Shown: positions 51,080 through 60,440, counted from the first letter of the stretch. The stretch is 64,000 nucleotides of DNA from Lutimaribacter_A marinistellae (GCF_042648365.1 NZ_JBHRXI010000049.1:310001-374000), one strand, 5' to 3'. Translations and numbers: made by a program. The notes: generated by a model from the sequence alone, not told the origin.

Positions 51080-52456
51080 ATGTCCACGATAACGACAAAG
51101 AACCCCGCAACCGGCGAGACGCTGGAAACCTATCAGCAGATGACCGAAGCCGAGGCGACCGGAAAGGTCGAGGCCTGCCACGCGGCTTTCCTCGACTGGC
51201 GCAAGCTGTCGCATGACGAACGCGGCGCGCATCTGCGCAACATCGCCGCCAAGCTGCGCGACAGTGCAGATGAATTGGCTCAGCTGATGACGCGCGAGAC
51301 CGGCAAGCTCTACAAGGATGGCCTGACCGAGGTCGAGCTTTGCGCGCAGATCTTCGAATATTCCGCCGACCAGGGTCCCAAGGCTCTGGCCGACGAGGAG
51401 CGCACCCACGGCCCCAAGGGCAAGCGCGGCATTGTCACCTATCAGCCCATCGGTGTGATCTACTCGATCCAACCCTGGAACTTCCCCCTCTACCAGCCTA
51501 TCCGCGTGCTGGCGGCCAACCTGATGGCGGGCAATGGCTGCGTGCTGAAACATGCCGAGATCTGCACCGGCTCCGCCCTGCGCCTGCGTGAGCTTTGCGT
51601 CGAGGCCGGCCTGCCCGAGGACATCTTTCAGGTCATCGTCATCGACCATGACACCAGCGACAAGCTGATCGAGCATCCCAAGGTGCGCGGCGTCACCATG
51701 ACCGGCAGCGACGGCGCAGGCCGCCATATCGGCGCCAAGGCCGCTGCCGCGCTGAAAAAGACCGTGCTAGAGCTGGGCTCCAACGACGCCTATCTGGTGC
51801 TCAGCGACGCCGATATCGAAACGGCCGTCAAATTCTCGACCATGGGACGGCTCTACAACAATGGCCAGACCTGCGTTTCGGCCAAGCGGTTCATCGTCAC
51901 CGACGCCGTCTACGACACCTTCGTCGAGGCCTTCGTGAACCAGATGGACAAGATCGCTTTGGGCGACCCCATGGACCAGGACACCAAGCTCGGGCCGCTC
52001 TCCAGTCAGGACCAGTTCGACACGGTTGCAGAACAGGTCAAAGAGAGCCTCGCCGCAGGCGCAACCCTCCTGTGCGGCGGCGATGCGCCCGACAAGCCCG
52101 GCGCATGGTATCCCGCGACCGTGCTAGGCGATGTGAAGCCCGGCATGCCCGCCTATGACGACGAGATCTTCGGCCCCGTCGCATCCGTCATCCGGGCCCG
52201 CAACGACGAAGAGGCGATGCGCCTCGCGAATGACAGCCGCTACGGCCTCGGCGGCGGCATCTTCTCGCAGAACGAAGAGCGCGCGATCGAACTGGCCCGC
52301 GCCGAATTCGACACCGGCATGGTGCGCATCAACTCTTTCGGCGCGGCCGATCCCAACATGCCCTTCGGCGGCGTCAAGGATTCCGGCTATGGCCGCGAAC
52401 ATGGCGGGTTCGGCATGAAAGAATTCGTGAACGCCAAGGCGGTGTACCTGCCATGA
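51080..52456 (+). CDS. NAD(P)-dependent aldehyde dehydrogenase (succinate-semialdehyde dehydrogenase-like)
   Basis: The 458-residue enzyme oxidises an aldehyde to its acid. It shows IQPWNFPLYQPIRVLAANLM, GSDGAGRHIG, the catalytic Glu in LELGSNDAYLVL and the nucleophile Cys in NNGQTCVSAKRFIV, then EIFGPVASVI and MPFGGVKDSGYGREHG. The usual ELGG around the Glu is ELGS here. The ATG at 51080 has AAAAGGAAA upstream; the frame extends back into the tRNA without meaning. It overlaps the GST gene by 4 bp, so the two are coupled. Confidence 0.9.
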   Translation: MSTITTKNPATGETLETYQQMTEAEATGKVEACHAAFLDWRKLSHDERGAHLRNIAAKLRDSADELAQLMTRETGKLYKDGLTEVELCAQIFEYSADQGPKALADEERTHGPKGKRGIVTYQPIGVIYSIQPWNFPLYQPIRVLAANLMAGNGCVLKHAEICTGSALRLRELCVEAGLPEDIFQVIVIDHDTSDKLIEHPKVRGVTMTGSDGAGRHIGAKAAAALKKTVLELGSNDAYLVLSDADIETAVKFSTMGRLYNNGQTCVSAKRFIVTDAVYDTFVEAFVNQMDKIALGDPMDQDTKLGPLSSQDQFDTVAEQVKESLAAGATLLCGGDAPDKPGAWYPATVLGDVKPGMPAYDDEIFGPVASVIRARNDEEAMRLANDSRYGLGGGIFSQNEERAIELARAEFDTGMVRINSFGAADPNMPFGGVKDSGYGREHGGFGMKEFVNAKAVYLP

Positions 52457-53067
52457 TCACGCTTCACGCCCTGCAATATTCCCGCGCCATCCGCGTGCTC
52501 TGGCTGCTGTCCGATCTGGGGCAGCCCTGCAACCGGGTGGATTACGAACGCACCTCGGGCTTTCGCGCGCCCGAGGCGCTGGCCCGCGTGCACCCTCTCG
52601 GCAAATCCCCTGTGATAGAGGACGACGGCCAGAAGATTGCCGAATCGGCCACGATCCTGCGCTATCTCGTTGCGAAATACGGCGATGACAGCCACCAGCC
52701 GGCGCGCGGCACACAGGCGTACTGGCGCCACGAATCGCTTCTGGATTATGTCGAGGCGTCCTTTGCCGAGGTGGCGCTGGCCGCGATTCTGCCCGCCTTT
52801 CAGGGTAAGGAAATCCCCGAAGAGGCACAGGCAGCGCTCGACACGCATCTGGGCTACATCGCTCAGGAAATCGGCTCCGGGCCTTTCTTCTGCGACAGCG
52901 GCCTGACGCTGGCCGATATCCAGATCTCGTACCTGCTCGCCATGCTCGACCGCATGGGTCTGCTCGACGGTCATCCGCAGGTGCAGGCCTATTGGCAACG
53001 GCTGCAAGAGCAGCCCGGCTATATCGCGGCGGTGGAACAGGCAGGGCCGATGGCCCCGCCCGCCTGA
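52453..53067 (+). CDS. Glutathione S-transferase family protein
   Basis: The 204-residue protein has an N-terminal thioredoxin-fold (residues 1-80: SRAIRVLWLLSDLG, VHPLGKSPVIEDDG, ESATILRYLVAKYG) and a C-terminal helical domain (LTLADIQISYLLAML). Coupled to the aldehyde dehydrogenase gene (ATGA), which suggests a shared detoxification job. Converges on the ABC operon, 3 bp away. Confidence 0.9.
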   Translation: MITLHALQYSRAIRVLWLLSDLGQPCNRVDYERTSGFRAPEALARVHPLGKSPVIEDDGQKIAESATILRYLVAKYGDDSHQPARGTQAYWRHESLLDYVEASFAEVALAAILPAFQGKEIPEEAQAALDTHLGYIAQEIGSGPFFCDSGLTLADIQISYLLAMLDRMGLLDGHPQVQAYWQRLQEQPGYIAAVEQAGPMAPPA

Positions 53068-53070
53068 CGC

Positions 53071-53823
53071 TCAGGCCCCGACAGAAGCCGCAAGGAGGTC
53101 GCGCGAATACGCATCGCGCGCCTCGCCCCGGCGCAGTGCCTCGACGCCCATCACTTCGACGATTCGGCCATCCTTCATCACCGCCAGCCGGTCGCACATG
53201 TGCCCGATCACCGGCAGGTCATGGCTCACCATCAAGTAAGTCAGCCCATGCTCCGCCCGAAGGTCGGTGAGAAGGTTCAGGATCTCGGCCTGCACACTCA
53301 CATCCAGCGCCGAAGTCGGTTCGTCCAGCAGCACGATATCCGGCTCACCCGCCAGCGCGCGTGCAATCGCCACGCGCTGCCGCTGCCCGCCCGACAGCTG
53401 GTGCGGATAGCGGAACCGGAACCGTGACCCCAGCCCCACATCGTCCAGCAGGCGCACGACCCGCTTGTCGATATCGCCCAGCCCGTGCAGCGACAGCGTC
53501 TCGCTCAGGACCTGGTCGACCGTGTGGCGCGGGTGCAGCGAGGCGTAAGGATCCTGGAACACCATCTGCACGGTCTTGAAGAAACCCCGATCGCGCTGCG
53601 CACCCTCGATCCGTTTGCCCTCGATCTCGATCAGCCCCGACCATGTCGGCGCCAGCCCGGTGATCGCACGCAGGATGGTGGACTTGCCCGACCCGCTTTC
53701 GCCCACAAGGCCGAAACTCTCGCCGGTCGCCACTTCGAACCCGGCGCCCTGAACCGCGTCGACCCGGTCGCGTCCGTCGCCGAACCAAACGTCCAGCCCT
53801 TCGATTCGCAAGGCAACGCTCAT
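53071..53823 (-). CDS. Peptide ABC transporter ATP-binding protein, DppF-like (short form)
   Basis: The 250-residue ATPase has Walker A GESGSGKST, signature LSGGQRQR, Walker B IVLLDEPT and switch His in SHDLP. It ends soon after the core, lacking the oligo-HPY and Cys-rich tail seen in the importer at 9290-10270. Last gene of the leftward operon; overlaps the other ATPase gene by 4 bp. Confidence 0.92.
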   Translation of the reverse strand: MSVALRIEGLDVWFGDGRDRVDAVQGAGFEVATGESFGLVGESGSGKSTILRAITGLAPTWSGLIEIEGKRIEGAQRDRGFFKTVQMVFQDPYASLHPRHTVDQVLSETLSLHGLGDIDKRVVRLLDDVGLGSRFRFRYPHQLSGGQRQRVAIARALAGEPDIVLLDEPTSALDVSVQAEILNLLTDLRAEHGLTYLMVSHDLPVIGHMCDRLAVMKDGRIVEVMGVEALRRGEARDAYSRDLLAASVGA

Positions 53824-54677
53824 TTGCCGCCCTCCTCTGCCGCGGTCTCGTTGGCCCAGGCCGGATCGCGCTTGAGAACCTCCAGATGCCGCCTCGGCTC
53901 GTCCAGGCGCGGCAGCGAGTTCAACAGGCCCTGCGTATAGGGATGCGTCGCCTCGTGCAGCTTGTCCGCGGCGCAGGTCTCGACGATCCGGCCCGCATAC
54001 ATGATGAGCACCCGGTCGCAGAACTCCGACACGAGGTTCAGGTCGTGGCTGATGAAGATCAGCCCCATCCCCCGCTCCTTCACCAGCCGGTCCATGATGC
54101 CCAGCACCTGCCGCTGCACCGAAACGTCCAGCGCCGAGGTCGGCTCGTCCGCGATCAGGATCTGCGGATCGGGGATCAGCATCATCGCGATCATGATCCG
54201 CTGGCCCATACCGCCCGACACCTCGTGCGGATAGGCGCGCAGCACCCGCTCTGGGTCGCGGATCGACACCGCCTCCAGCATCTCGATCGCCTTGCGCCGC
54301 GCCTCGGCCTTCGAGGACCGGTTGTGCAGCAGATAGGCCTCCATGATCTGGTCACCCACGCGCATCACCGGGTTCAGCGAGAACTTGGGGTCCTGCATCA
54401 CCATCGAGATCCGCTCGCCGCGCACCTTGCGCATCTCGGCCTCGGACAGCTCCAGCAGGTTGCGTCCTTCCAGCCGGATGCCATCCGCCTCGACGATCCC
54501 CGGCGGCCGGATCAGCCGCAGGATCGCGCGGCCCGTCATCGACTTGCCCGATCCACTTTCACCAACGATGCCAAGCCGTTCTTTTCCCAGCGAAAACGAC
54601 ACGCCGCGCACCGCCTCGAACACGCCCTGACGGTTCGGAAACTTCACCCGCAGGTTTTCAACATCCAGCAAGCTCAT
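53820..54677 (-). CDS. Peptide ABC transporter ATP-binding protein, DppD-like
   Basis: The 285-residue ATPase has Walker A GESGSGKSM (Met in place of the usual Ser/Thr after the second residue pair), signature VSGGMGQR, Walker B ILIADEPT and SHDLN. The tail has the start of the oligo-HPY region (HPYTQGLLNSLP) but no Cys cluster. Overlaps both neighbours by 4 bp. Confidence 0.92.
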   Translation of the reverse strand: MSLLDVENLRVKFPNRQGVFEAVRGVSFSLGKERLGIVGESGSGKSMTGRAILRLIRPPGIVEADGIRLEGRNLLELSEAEMRKVRGERISMVMQDPKFSLNPVMRVGDQIMEAYLLHNRSSKAEARRKAIEMLEAVSIRDPERVLRAYPHEVSGGMGQRIMIAMMLIPDPQILIADEPTSALDVSVQRQVLGIMDRLVKERGMGLIFISHDLNLVSEFCDRVLIMYAGRIVETCAADKLHEATHPYTQGLLNSLPRLDEPRRHLEVLKRDPAWANETAAEEGGK

Positions 54678-55585
54678 TTGCCCTCATCCTTCGGGTCCAA
54701 CACGTCGCGCAGCCCGTCGCCCAGCAGGTTGAAGGCCAGTGAAACGGTAAAGATCGCCAGCCCCGGCATCGTCGCCACCCACCAGTGATCGAGGATGAAG
54801 CGCCGCCCCTCGGAAATCATCGCACCCCATTCGGGCGACGGCGGTTGCGCCCCAAGGCCCAGGAACCCCAGACCGGCAGCGGCAAGGATGATGCCCGCCA
54901 TGTCCAGCGTCACCCGCACGATCAGCGAGGAAATGCACAGCGGCCAGATATGCCGGGTGATGATCCGGATCGGCCCCGCGCCCTGCAGGCGCACCGCGCT
55001 GATGTAATCGGCCGAGCGGATGGTCAGCGTCTCGGCCCGCGCGATCCGCGCATAGGGCGGCCACGCCGTCAGCGAGATCGCCAGAACCGCGTTCTCGATC
55101 CCCGCGCCAAGCGCCGCCACGAAGGCCAGCGCCAGAACCAGCCTTGGAAAGGCTAGGAAGATATCGGTGATCCGCATCAGCACCGCGTCGACGATGCCGC
55201 CCGCATAGCCCGCGACCGTGCCCACCAGCAGCCCCGCCACCGGCGCCAGCAGCGCAACCAGCGCCACGATGTACAGCGTGATGCGCGAGCCATAGATCAG
55301 CCGGCTCAGGATGTCTCGGCCCAGGCTGTCGGTGCCCAGGATGTGCCCCGGCGTGCCCAGCGGGGCCAGACGGTTGCCAAGGTCCTGCGCAAACGGATCA
55401 TGCGGCGCGATGACCGGGGCAAACAGCGCCGCCAGTACCAGCACCACGAGGATGCCCAGCCCCATCATCGCCATCGTGTTCGAGCGCAGCGTCAGCCAGC
55501 CCTTGTAAAAGCTCGCCATCCGCGCATGACGCCGCGAGGTCGGCGCATCGGTCAGCAGCCATTGGCGCAATGTCATATCGCTCAT
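54674..55585 (-). CDS. Peptide ABC transporter permease, DppC-like
   Basis: The inner-membrane permease of 303 residues has a first helix in MMGLGILVVLVLAALFAPVI, the DppC motif ILGTDSLGRDILSRLIYGSR, an EAA loop near residue 205 (YISAVRLQGAG) and GLGFLGLGAQPPSPEWGAM near the end. The start at 55585 (MSDMTLRQW) overlaps the upstream permease stop by 4 bp; the longer open frame is only the antisense of that gene's region. Confidence 0.92.
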   Translation of the reverse strand: MSDMTLRQWLLTDAPTSRRHARMASFYKGWLTLRSNTMAMMGLGILVVLVLAALFAPVIAPHDPFAQDLGNRLAPLGTPGHILGTDSLGRDILSRLIYGSRITLYIVALVALLAPVAGLLVGTVAGYAGGIVDAVLMRITDIFLAFPRLVLALAFVAALGAGIENAVLAISLTAWPPYARIARAETLTIRSADYISAVRLQGAGPIRIITRHIWPLCISSLIVRVTLDMAGIILAAAGLGFLGLGAQPPSPEWGAMISEGRRFILDHWWVATMPGLAIFTVSLAFNLLGDGLRDVLDPKDEGK

Positions 55586-56640
55586 TTCGCCCTCGGATCC
55601 AGGAAACGGTAAAGAAGGTCGGACAGGATGTTGAGACAGATGAAGATCAGCCCGACGACCACCGTGCCGCCCAGAACAGCGTTCATGTCGGCACTCAGCA
55701 GCGCCGTGGTGATGTAGCTGCCGATGCCCGGCCAGGAAAAGATGATCTCGGTCAGAACCGAGCCTTCCAGCAATTGCGCATAGCTCAGCGCGATCACCGT
55801 GATCAACTGCACCCGGATGTTGCGGAACGCATGCCCCCAGACCACCGCCCGTTCCGACATGCCCTTGACGCGGGCCGTCGTGACGTATTCCGCGCTCAAT
55901 TGCTCCAGCATGAAGGACCGCGTCATCCGGCTGATATAGGCCAGCGAGTAATAACCCAGGAGAGTCGCGGGCAGCACGATATGCGAAAACGCGTTGCGGA
56001 ACACGCCCCACTCGCCCGCGATCGCGCTGTCGAGCAGGATCATCCCCGTCCGCGACGGCACGATATCTTCATAGAAAATGTCCAGCCGGCCCGGTCCGCC
56101 GACCCAGCCGAGAATGCCATAGAACACCAGCAGGCCCATCAGGCCCAGCCAGAAGATCGGCATCGAATAGCCCACCAGCGCCACGACACGCGCGACCTGG
56201 TCGATCCAGCTGCCGCGCCGTACGGCGGCGATCACGCCCAGCGGCACGCCCAGCACGACACCCAGGATCGTGCCCAGCGTCGCCAGCTCCAGCGTGGCGG
56301 GAAAAACGCGTGCGATATCCTCGGAAACCGGGCGGGCGGTCAGCAGCGAGTCGCCGAAATCGCCATGCAGCACGTCCCACAGGTAATAGGCGAATTGCAC
56401 CAGCAGCGGCTTGTCGAGGCCCAGCTGCTCGTACACCGCGTCATAGGTTTCCTGGCTCGCCCGCTCGCCCACGATGGCCAGCACCGGGTCGATCGGCATC
56501 ACGCGCCCGATCAGGAAGGTGACGAATAGCAGCCCCAGCATGGTGACGGCGACGCTGCCCAGCGTCGTCACCGTCCCCCGGAACCACGGGGAAAGAGGCG
56601 CCCTGAGGCGCCTCCGGTCTGTTTTGTCCACGTTGGCCAT
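55582..56640 (-). CDS. Peptide ABC transporter permease, DppB-like
   Basis: The 352-residue permease has a first helix at about residues 25-48 (GSVAVTMLGLLFVTFLIGRV), then MPIDPVLAIVGERASQETYD, the EAA loop in YVTTARVKGMSERAVV and FSWPGIGSYITTALLSAD. It starts 6 nt after the binding-protein stop. A strong stem-loop sits in its first 16 codons. Confidence 0.92.
   Translation of the reverse strand: MANVDKTDRRRLRAPLSPWFRGTVTTLGSVAVTMLGLLFVTFLIGRVMPIDPVLAIVGERASQETYDAVYEQLGLDKPLLVQFAYYLWDVLHGDFGDSLLTARPVSEDIARVFPATLELATLGTILGVVLGVPLGVIAAVRRGSWIDQVARVVALVGYSMPIFWLGLMGLLVFYGILGWVGGPGRLDIFYEDIVPSRTGMILLDSAIAGEWGVFRNAFSHIVLPATLLGYYSLAYISRMTRSFMLEQLSAEYVTTARVKGMSERAVVWGHAFRNIRVQLITVIALSYAQLLEGSVLTEIIFSWPGIGSYITTALLSADMNAVLGGTVVVGLIFICLNILSDLLYRFLDPRAK
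56595..56614 (-). promoter_or_regulatory. Stem-loop at the start of the permease gene, after the binding-protein gene
   Basis: GAGGCGCC-CTGA-GGCGCCTC is a perfect 8-bp stem with a 4-nt loop, 33-52 nt past the binding-protein stop and inside the first permease codons. Like the hairpin at 6455-6477, it could protect the upstream binding-protein message and lower permease translation; this is inference. Confidence 0.45.
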
Positions 56641-56646
56641 GCCCTT

Positions 56647-58248
56647 TTACTTGGTGATCGGCCAGTAGCTGACCGCGGTGGTCGCGCCGCCGAAATTCAC
56701 GTTCTCGACATTGTCGCGCATCCCGGCCTGCTCGATCTGCTGGAACATCACCACGAAGGGCGAGGTCTCGCGGAACTCGGCTTGGATTTCCTGGTACATC
56801 TCGGTGCGCGTGCCGGTGTCGTTTTCAACCACGGCGGCGGCCACCTTGTCGGTCAGCCCGCCGGTATCCCAGGCGTTCCGCCAGGCCAGCAGGCCGGTGG
56901 CATTCGCCTCGTCCGAATTGTCGGGGTTGTAGGCAAAGGTGCCCGCATTGGTATGCGGATCCGGATAATCCGGGCCCCATGCGCCGATGTAGACGTCCAG
57001 CTCCCGCGCGCGGTACTCGCCCAGGATCTGCTTGGCCGTACCCACGGTGATGTCCAGCGTGATGCCGACCTGGCCCAACGCGTTCTGGAAGGACTGCGCG
57101 ATCTCGATACGCTCCTGCGCCTCGCGCACGCCCGCACGGATGGTCATGCCCTCGGGAATGCCCGCCTCTTCCAGCAGCGCCTTGGCCTTCTCGATATCGA
57201 GGCTGAACGGGTTCTCGTCCACCGCACCCAGGAAGGTCTTGGGCAGGAAGTTCTGGTGGATCGTGTACTGACCGTTGAGGAAGCTGTTCTGCATCCCCTC
57301 GTAATCCACGAGGTATTTCATCGCCTGCCGCACCTCGGGCTTGGACAGCTCGGGATGCTTCTGGTTGAACGCCAGGTACATCAGACGCCCGCGAAGCTCG
57401 TCATGGATCTTGACGCCCTCTGCCTCGCGCGCACCGGCCACGTCCTCGGGGTTGAGGTCACGCGCGATGTCGATATCGCCACGCTCCAGCAGCAGACGCT
57501 GGCTTGCGCTTTCCTGCACATGACGCACGATCACCCGCTCCATCGCGGGCGCGCCAAGGTAGAAATCGGCATTGGCGGTCAGCGTCACGCTCTCGTTCGG
57601 CTTCCAGCTGGTCAGCGTGTAGGCACCCGACCCGGCCGAGTTGGTCTTGAGCCACTCGTTGCCCATGTCGCCATCGGCCTCGTTCGCCATGACCATTTCC
57701 TTGTCGACGATCGACCCGATGGTTGAGGTCAGGCAGTTCAGCACGAAAGACGTCGCATAGGGCTTGTCGGTGGTGATCGTCACCGTGTTGCCATCGGCGA
57801 CGATGGTCTGTTCGACGTTCTCCTCGGTAAAGCCGAACTGCGTCAGGATGAAGGCCGGCGTCTTGTTCAGGACAACCGCGCGGCGCAGCGAAAATTCCAC
57901 GTCCTCGGCCCGGATTGGGTTGCCCGAGTGAAAGCTCAGCCCCTCGCGGATGGTGAAGGTGATCGACTTGCCGTCCTCGCTGACCGTCCAGCTTTCGGCG
58001 ATCTCGGGCACGTATCCCTTGTCCAGGTCCGCCGGGTCGAAATTGACCAGCTTCATGTAGACGTTGCGGATCACGTCCGATCCCGCGAACTCAAAGCTCT
58101 CGGCCGGGTCCAGCGTGGTGATGTCGTCGATCCGGTTGGCGATGACCAGCATGTTGGCCGGGGTCTCGGCCCAGACGGCCGGGGCCGCGGTAACCGCCAG
58201 CGCCAGGCCGACGGCCGCACCGTTCAGGAACTTGCTGAATGCACTCAT
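56647..58248 (-). CDS. Peptide ABC transporter substrate-binding protein (SBP family 5), Sec-exported
   Basis: This is a 533-residue periplasmic receptor with a Sec signal peptide (NGAAVGLALAVTAAPAVWAE). It shows LDPAESFEFAGSDVIRNVY, FTIREGLSFHSGNPI, PIRAEDVEFSLRR and GPDYPDPHTNAGTFAYNPDN in the C-terminal half. RBS AGGAGAGAGAAG precedes the ATG. It follows the dipeptidase gene by 43 nt, so the dipeptidase and importer are one operon. The ligand is probably a dipeptide or short peptide. Confidence 0.92.
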   Translation of the reverse strand: MSAFSKFLNGAAVGLALAVTAAPAVWAETPANMLVIANRIDDITTLDPAESFEFAGSDVIRNVYMKLVNFDPADLDKGYVPEIAESWTVSEDGKSITFTIREGLSFHSGNPIRAEDVEFSLRRAVVLNKTPAFILTQFGFTEENVEQTIVADGNTVTITTDKPYATSFVLNCLTSTIGSIVDKEMVMANEADGDMGNEWLKTNSAGSGAYTLTSWKPNESVTLTANADFYLGAPAMERVIVRHVQESASQRLLLERGDIDIARDLNPEDVAGAREAEGVKIHDELRGRLMYLAFNQKHPELSKPEVRQAMKYLVDYEGMQNSFLNGQYTIHQNFLPKTFLGAVDENPFSLDIEKAKALLEEAGIPEGMTIRAGVREAQERIEIAQSFQNALGQVGITLDITVGTAKQILGEYRARELDVYIGAWGPDYPDPHTNAGTFAYNPDNSDEANATGLLAWRNAWDTGGLTDKVAAAVVENDTGTRTEMYQEIQAEFRETSPFVVMFQQIEQAGMRDNVENVNFGGATTAVSYWPITK

Positions 58249-58291
58249 GTTTCTTCTCTCTCCTGTTGTTGGATGTTGCGGTCCACGGGTG

Positions 58292-59359
58292 TCAGGCGCG
58301 CCATGTCGCCTCCAGCACCCGCAGCCAGTTCTCGTGGCACAGTTTCCGGATCAGATCGTCACCGTACCCGTGCTCTTTCATGGCCTGTTTCAGTTTCGGC
58401 AGACCCGCGACAGTGGTCAGGTCCTCCGGCACCACCGCCCCGTCATAGTCAGAGCCAAGCGCCACGCCGTCTTCGCCCAGTATCCCGATCAGGTGATCGA
58501 GATGCCGCATCACCTGCGACAATGGCACATCCGCCGCCATCCGGCCATCCTCGCGCAGGAAGGCCACGGCGAAATTCAGCCCCACCAGCCCGCGGCTTTC
58601 GGCAATCGCGGCCAGCTGCCTGTCGGTCAGGTTGCGCGAATGCGGGCAGATCGCATGGACGTTGGAATGGCTCGCCACCAGCGGGGCCGAGGATTGCCGC
58701 GCCACGTCCCAGAACCCCGCCTCGTTCAGATGCGACAGGTCCAGCATGATGCCCAGCTCGTTGCAGCGCCGCACCAGCCGCAGGCCCAGGTCGGTCAGCC
58801 CGTCGCCCGTGTCGGGCCCCGAAGGAAAGCGGAACGGAACGCCATGGCCGAAAATCGTCGGCCGGCTCCAGACCGGCCCGATGGAGCGCAGCCCCGCGGC
58901 ATGGAACACGTCCAGCATGTGCAGGTCCGCGTCGATCGCCTCGGCACCCTCGATGTGAAAGATCGCGGCCATCTTTCCCGCATCCATCGCAGCGCGAATA
59001 TCGGCCACTGTCCGGCAGACGACCAGCGCGCCGCGCCGCTCCATCTCCAGCAGAATCGCCACCTGCGCAACCGCAACCGGCAACGCGTCTTCCCACTCCA
59101 CCGATTCGGGCAGCGGCAGGTCATAGCTCGGCTTGTCCATCTCGCTCATGCGAAAGGCACGATCCATCGGCGAGGGGACGTAGACGGCAAAAAACCCGCC
59201 GCCGAACCCGCCCGCACGCGCCTTGGGCAGGTCGATGGCCCCGTCCCGACCGGTCAGGAACCCGTCGATCTGCGCCATGCCGCCTGCGCGAAACAGTTTC
59301 GAGAGCACGTCGTTATGCCCGTCGAACACCAATGGCCCGCCGTCGTTCAACCTTACCAT
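58292..59359 (-). CDS. M19 family membrane-dipeptidase-like dipeptidase
   Basis: The 355-residue zinc dipeptidase of the renal dipeptidase/amidohydrolase group has metal ligands in FDGHNDVL (HxD, about residues 12-14), the bridging Glu in AIFHIEGAEAID (about 118), His in LVASHSNVHAICPHSRNLT, and an Asp in VALGSDYDGAVVP. No signal peptide, so it acts in the cytoplasm on imported dipeptides, often those with a D-residue at the C-terminus. The ATG at 59357-59359 is preferred; a TTG at 59389 would add ten residues but run into the operator repeats. First gene of the leftward operon. Confidence 0.9.
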   Translation of the reverse strand: MVRLNDGGPLVFDGHNDVLSKLFRAGGMAQIDGFLTGRDGAIDLPKARAGGFGGGFFAVYVPSPMDRAFRMSEMDKPSYDLPLPESVEWEDALPVAVAQVAILLEMERRGALVVCRTVADIRAAMDAGKMAAIFHIEGAEAIDADLHMLDVFHAAGLRSIGPVWSRPTIFGHGVPFRFPSGPDTGDGLTDLGLRLVRRCNELGIMLDLSHLNEAGFWDVARQSSAPLVASHSNVHAICPHSRNLTDRQLAAIAESRGLVGLNFAVAFLREDGRMAADVPLSQVMRHLDHLIGILGEDGVALGSDYDGAVVPEDLTTVAGLPKLKQAMKEHGYGDDLIRKLCHENWLRVLEATWRA

Positions 59360-59366
59360 CCCTGTC

Positions 59367-59414
59367 GATTTGTCTTTGCTTGAGACCAAGTGATTTGTCT
59401 TCGCATGAGACTAA
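59367..59414. promoter_or_regulatory. Tandem LysR-type boxes between dipeptidase and LysR genes
   Basis: Two 23-bp direct copies (59367-59389 and 59392-59414, 20 of 23 identical) lie 25 bp apart in the divergent gap. Each contains the perfect dyad GTCT-N7-AGAC (59372-59386, 59397-59411), which is also a T-N11-A LysR box. Probable binding sites of the divergent LysR protein. Confidence 0.65.
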
Positions 59415-59488
59415 TCAAAAGCGCTTCGCATTGTTTAGCCCAAATGCTATGAGTTTTTCTCATTCACCAAACCGCTCCGCAGGACCGC

Positions 59489-60400
59489 ATGGCCAAATCC
59501 CGCACCTGGCACTCGCTCAGCGAATACAACGCCCTGCGCGCGCTGATGCAGGCCGGCACTACAACCGGGGCCGCGCACCGGCTGGGCGTGTCGCAATCCG
59601 CTGTCAGCCGATCGCTCGCCAGTCTCGAAAACCGCTTCGGCACCACCCTTTTCGAACGCGATGCCGGGCGCCTGCGCCCCACGCAAGAGGCGGTCAGCCT
59701 CAACCGCAGGCTCGACCCGCTCTTCGACGCGCTCGAACGGATCGACGGCGCGCCCGAGCCGGTGCAGGAAACCCTGCGCCTGATCGCGCCGCCGACCTAC
59801 GCGCATCGCTTCATGGTGTCGCTGATCGGCAGTTTCCTGACGATCCACCCGCATTTCTACGTGAGCTTCGAGGTCAACACCTCCGAAGAGGTGATCCGCG
59901 GCATCCTCGACGACCGGTTCGACCTGGGCATCACCGGTGTCGAACAGACGCGCTCCAACCTCCAGATGCTGCCCTATCGCAACTCCCCCGCCGTCTGCGC
60001 CCTGCCCCGCGATCACGCGCTTGCCTCACGCGCCGTGATCCGGCCCGCCGACCTCGATGGTGAACGGCTGATCGCGCTGACCCCGCGCCATGCCCGCCGC
60101 GGCCAGCTCGAGCGCCTGCTGCATCAGGCCAAGGCCGAGCCTCGGCTCGTCGCCGAGGTCTCGACCAGCTTTGCCGCCGCCGACCTCGTGCGCGAGGGTC
60201 TGGGACTGACCGTCATCAACCCCTTCCCGCTCTATCACTACCGCTCCGACGACGTGGCCTTCGTCCCCTTCGAATCGCCGATCCTCTACCGCAATTACTT
60301 CGTGACCTCGGCCAGCCGCTCGACCCCGCGCATCGCCCGCGCCTTCATGCGGCACATGCGGCTGAACACTCCGCCCGACCCGTTCTCGAGCAGGGGATGA
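59489..60400 (+). CDS. LysR-family transcriptional regulator
   Basis: The 303-residue protein has an N-terminal winged HTH (residues about 10-68: NALRALMQAGTTTGAAHRLG, SQSAVSRSLASLENRFG) and a periplasmic-binding-type effector domain from about 95. It is divergent from the dipeptidase/ABC operon, with tandem LysR boxes in the 129-bp gap, so it most likely controls that operon in response to a peptide or amino acid. Confidence 0.92.
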   Translation: MAKSRTWHSLSEYNALRALMQAGTTTGAAHRLGVSQSAVSRSLASLENRFGTTLFERDAGRLRPTQEAVSLNRRLDPLFDALERIDGAPEPVQETLRLIAPPTYAHRFMVSLIGSFLTIHPHFYVSFEVNTSEEVIRGILDDRFDLGITGVEQTRSNLQMLPYRNSPAVCALPRDHALASRAVIRPADLDGERLIALTPRHARRGQLERLLHQAKAEPRLVAEVSTSFAAADLVREGLGLTVINPFPLYHYRSDDVAFVPFESPILYRNYFVTSASRSTPRIARAFMRHMRLNTPPDPFSSRG

Positions 60401-60440
60401 GCAGGCGGCGCGACCGCCGGTCTTTGCGGGGGTACATTCA

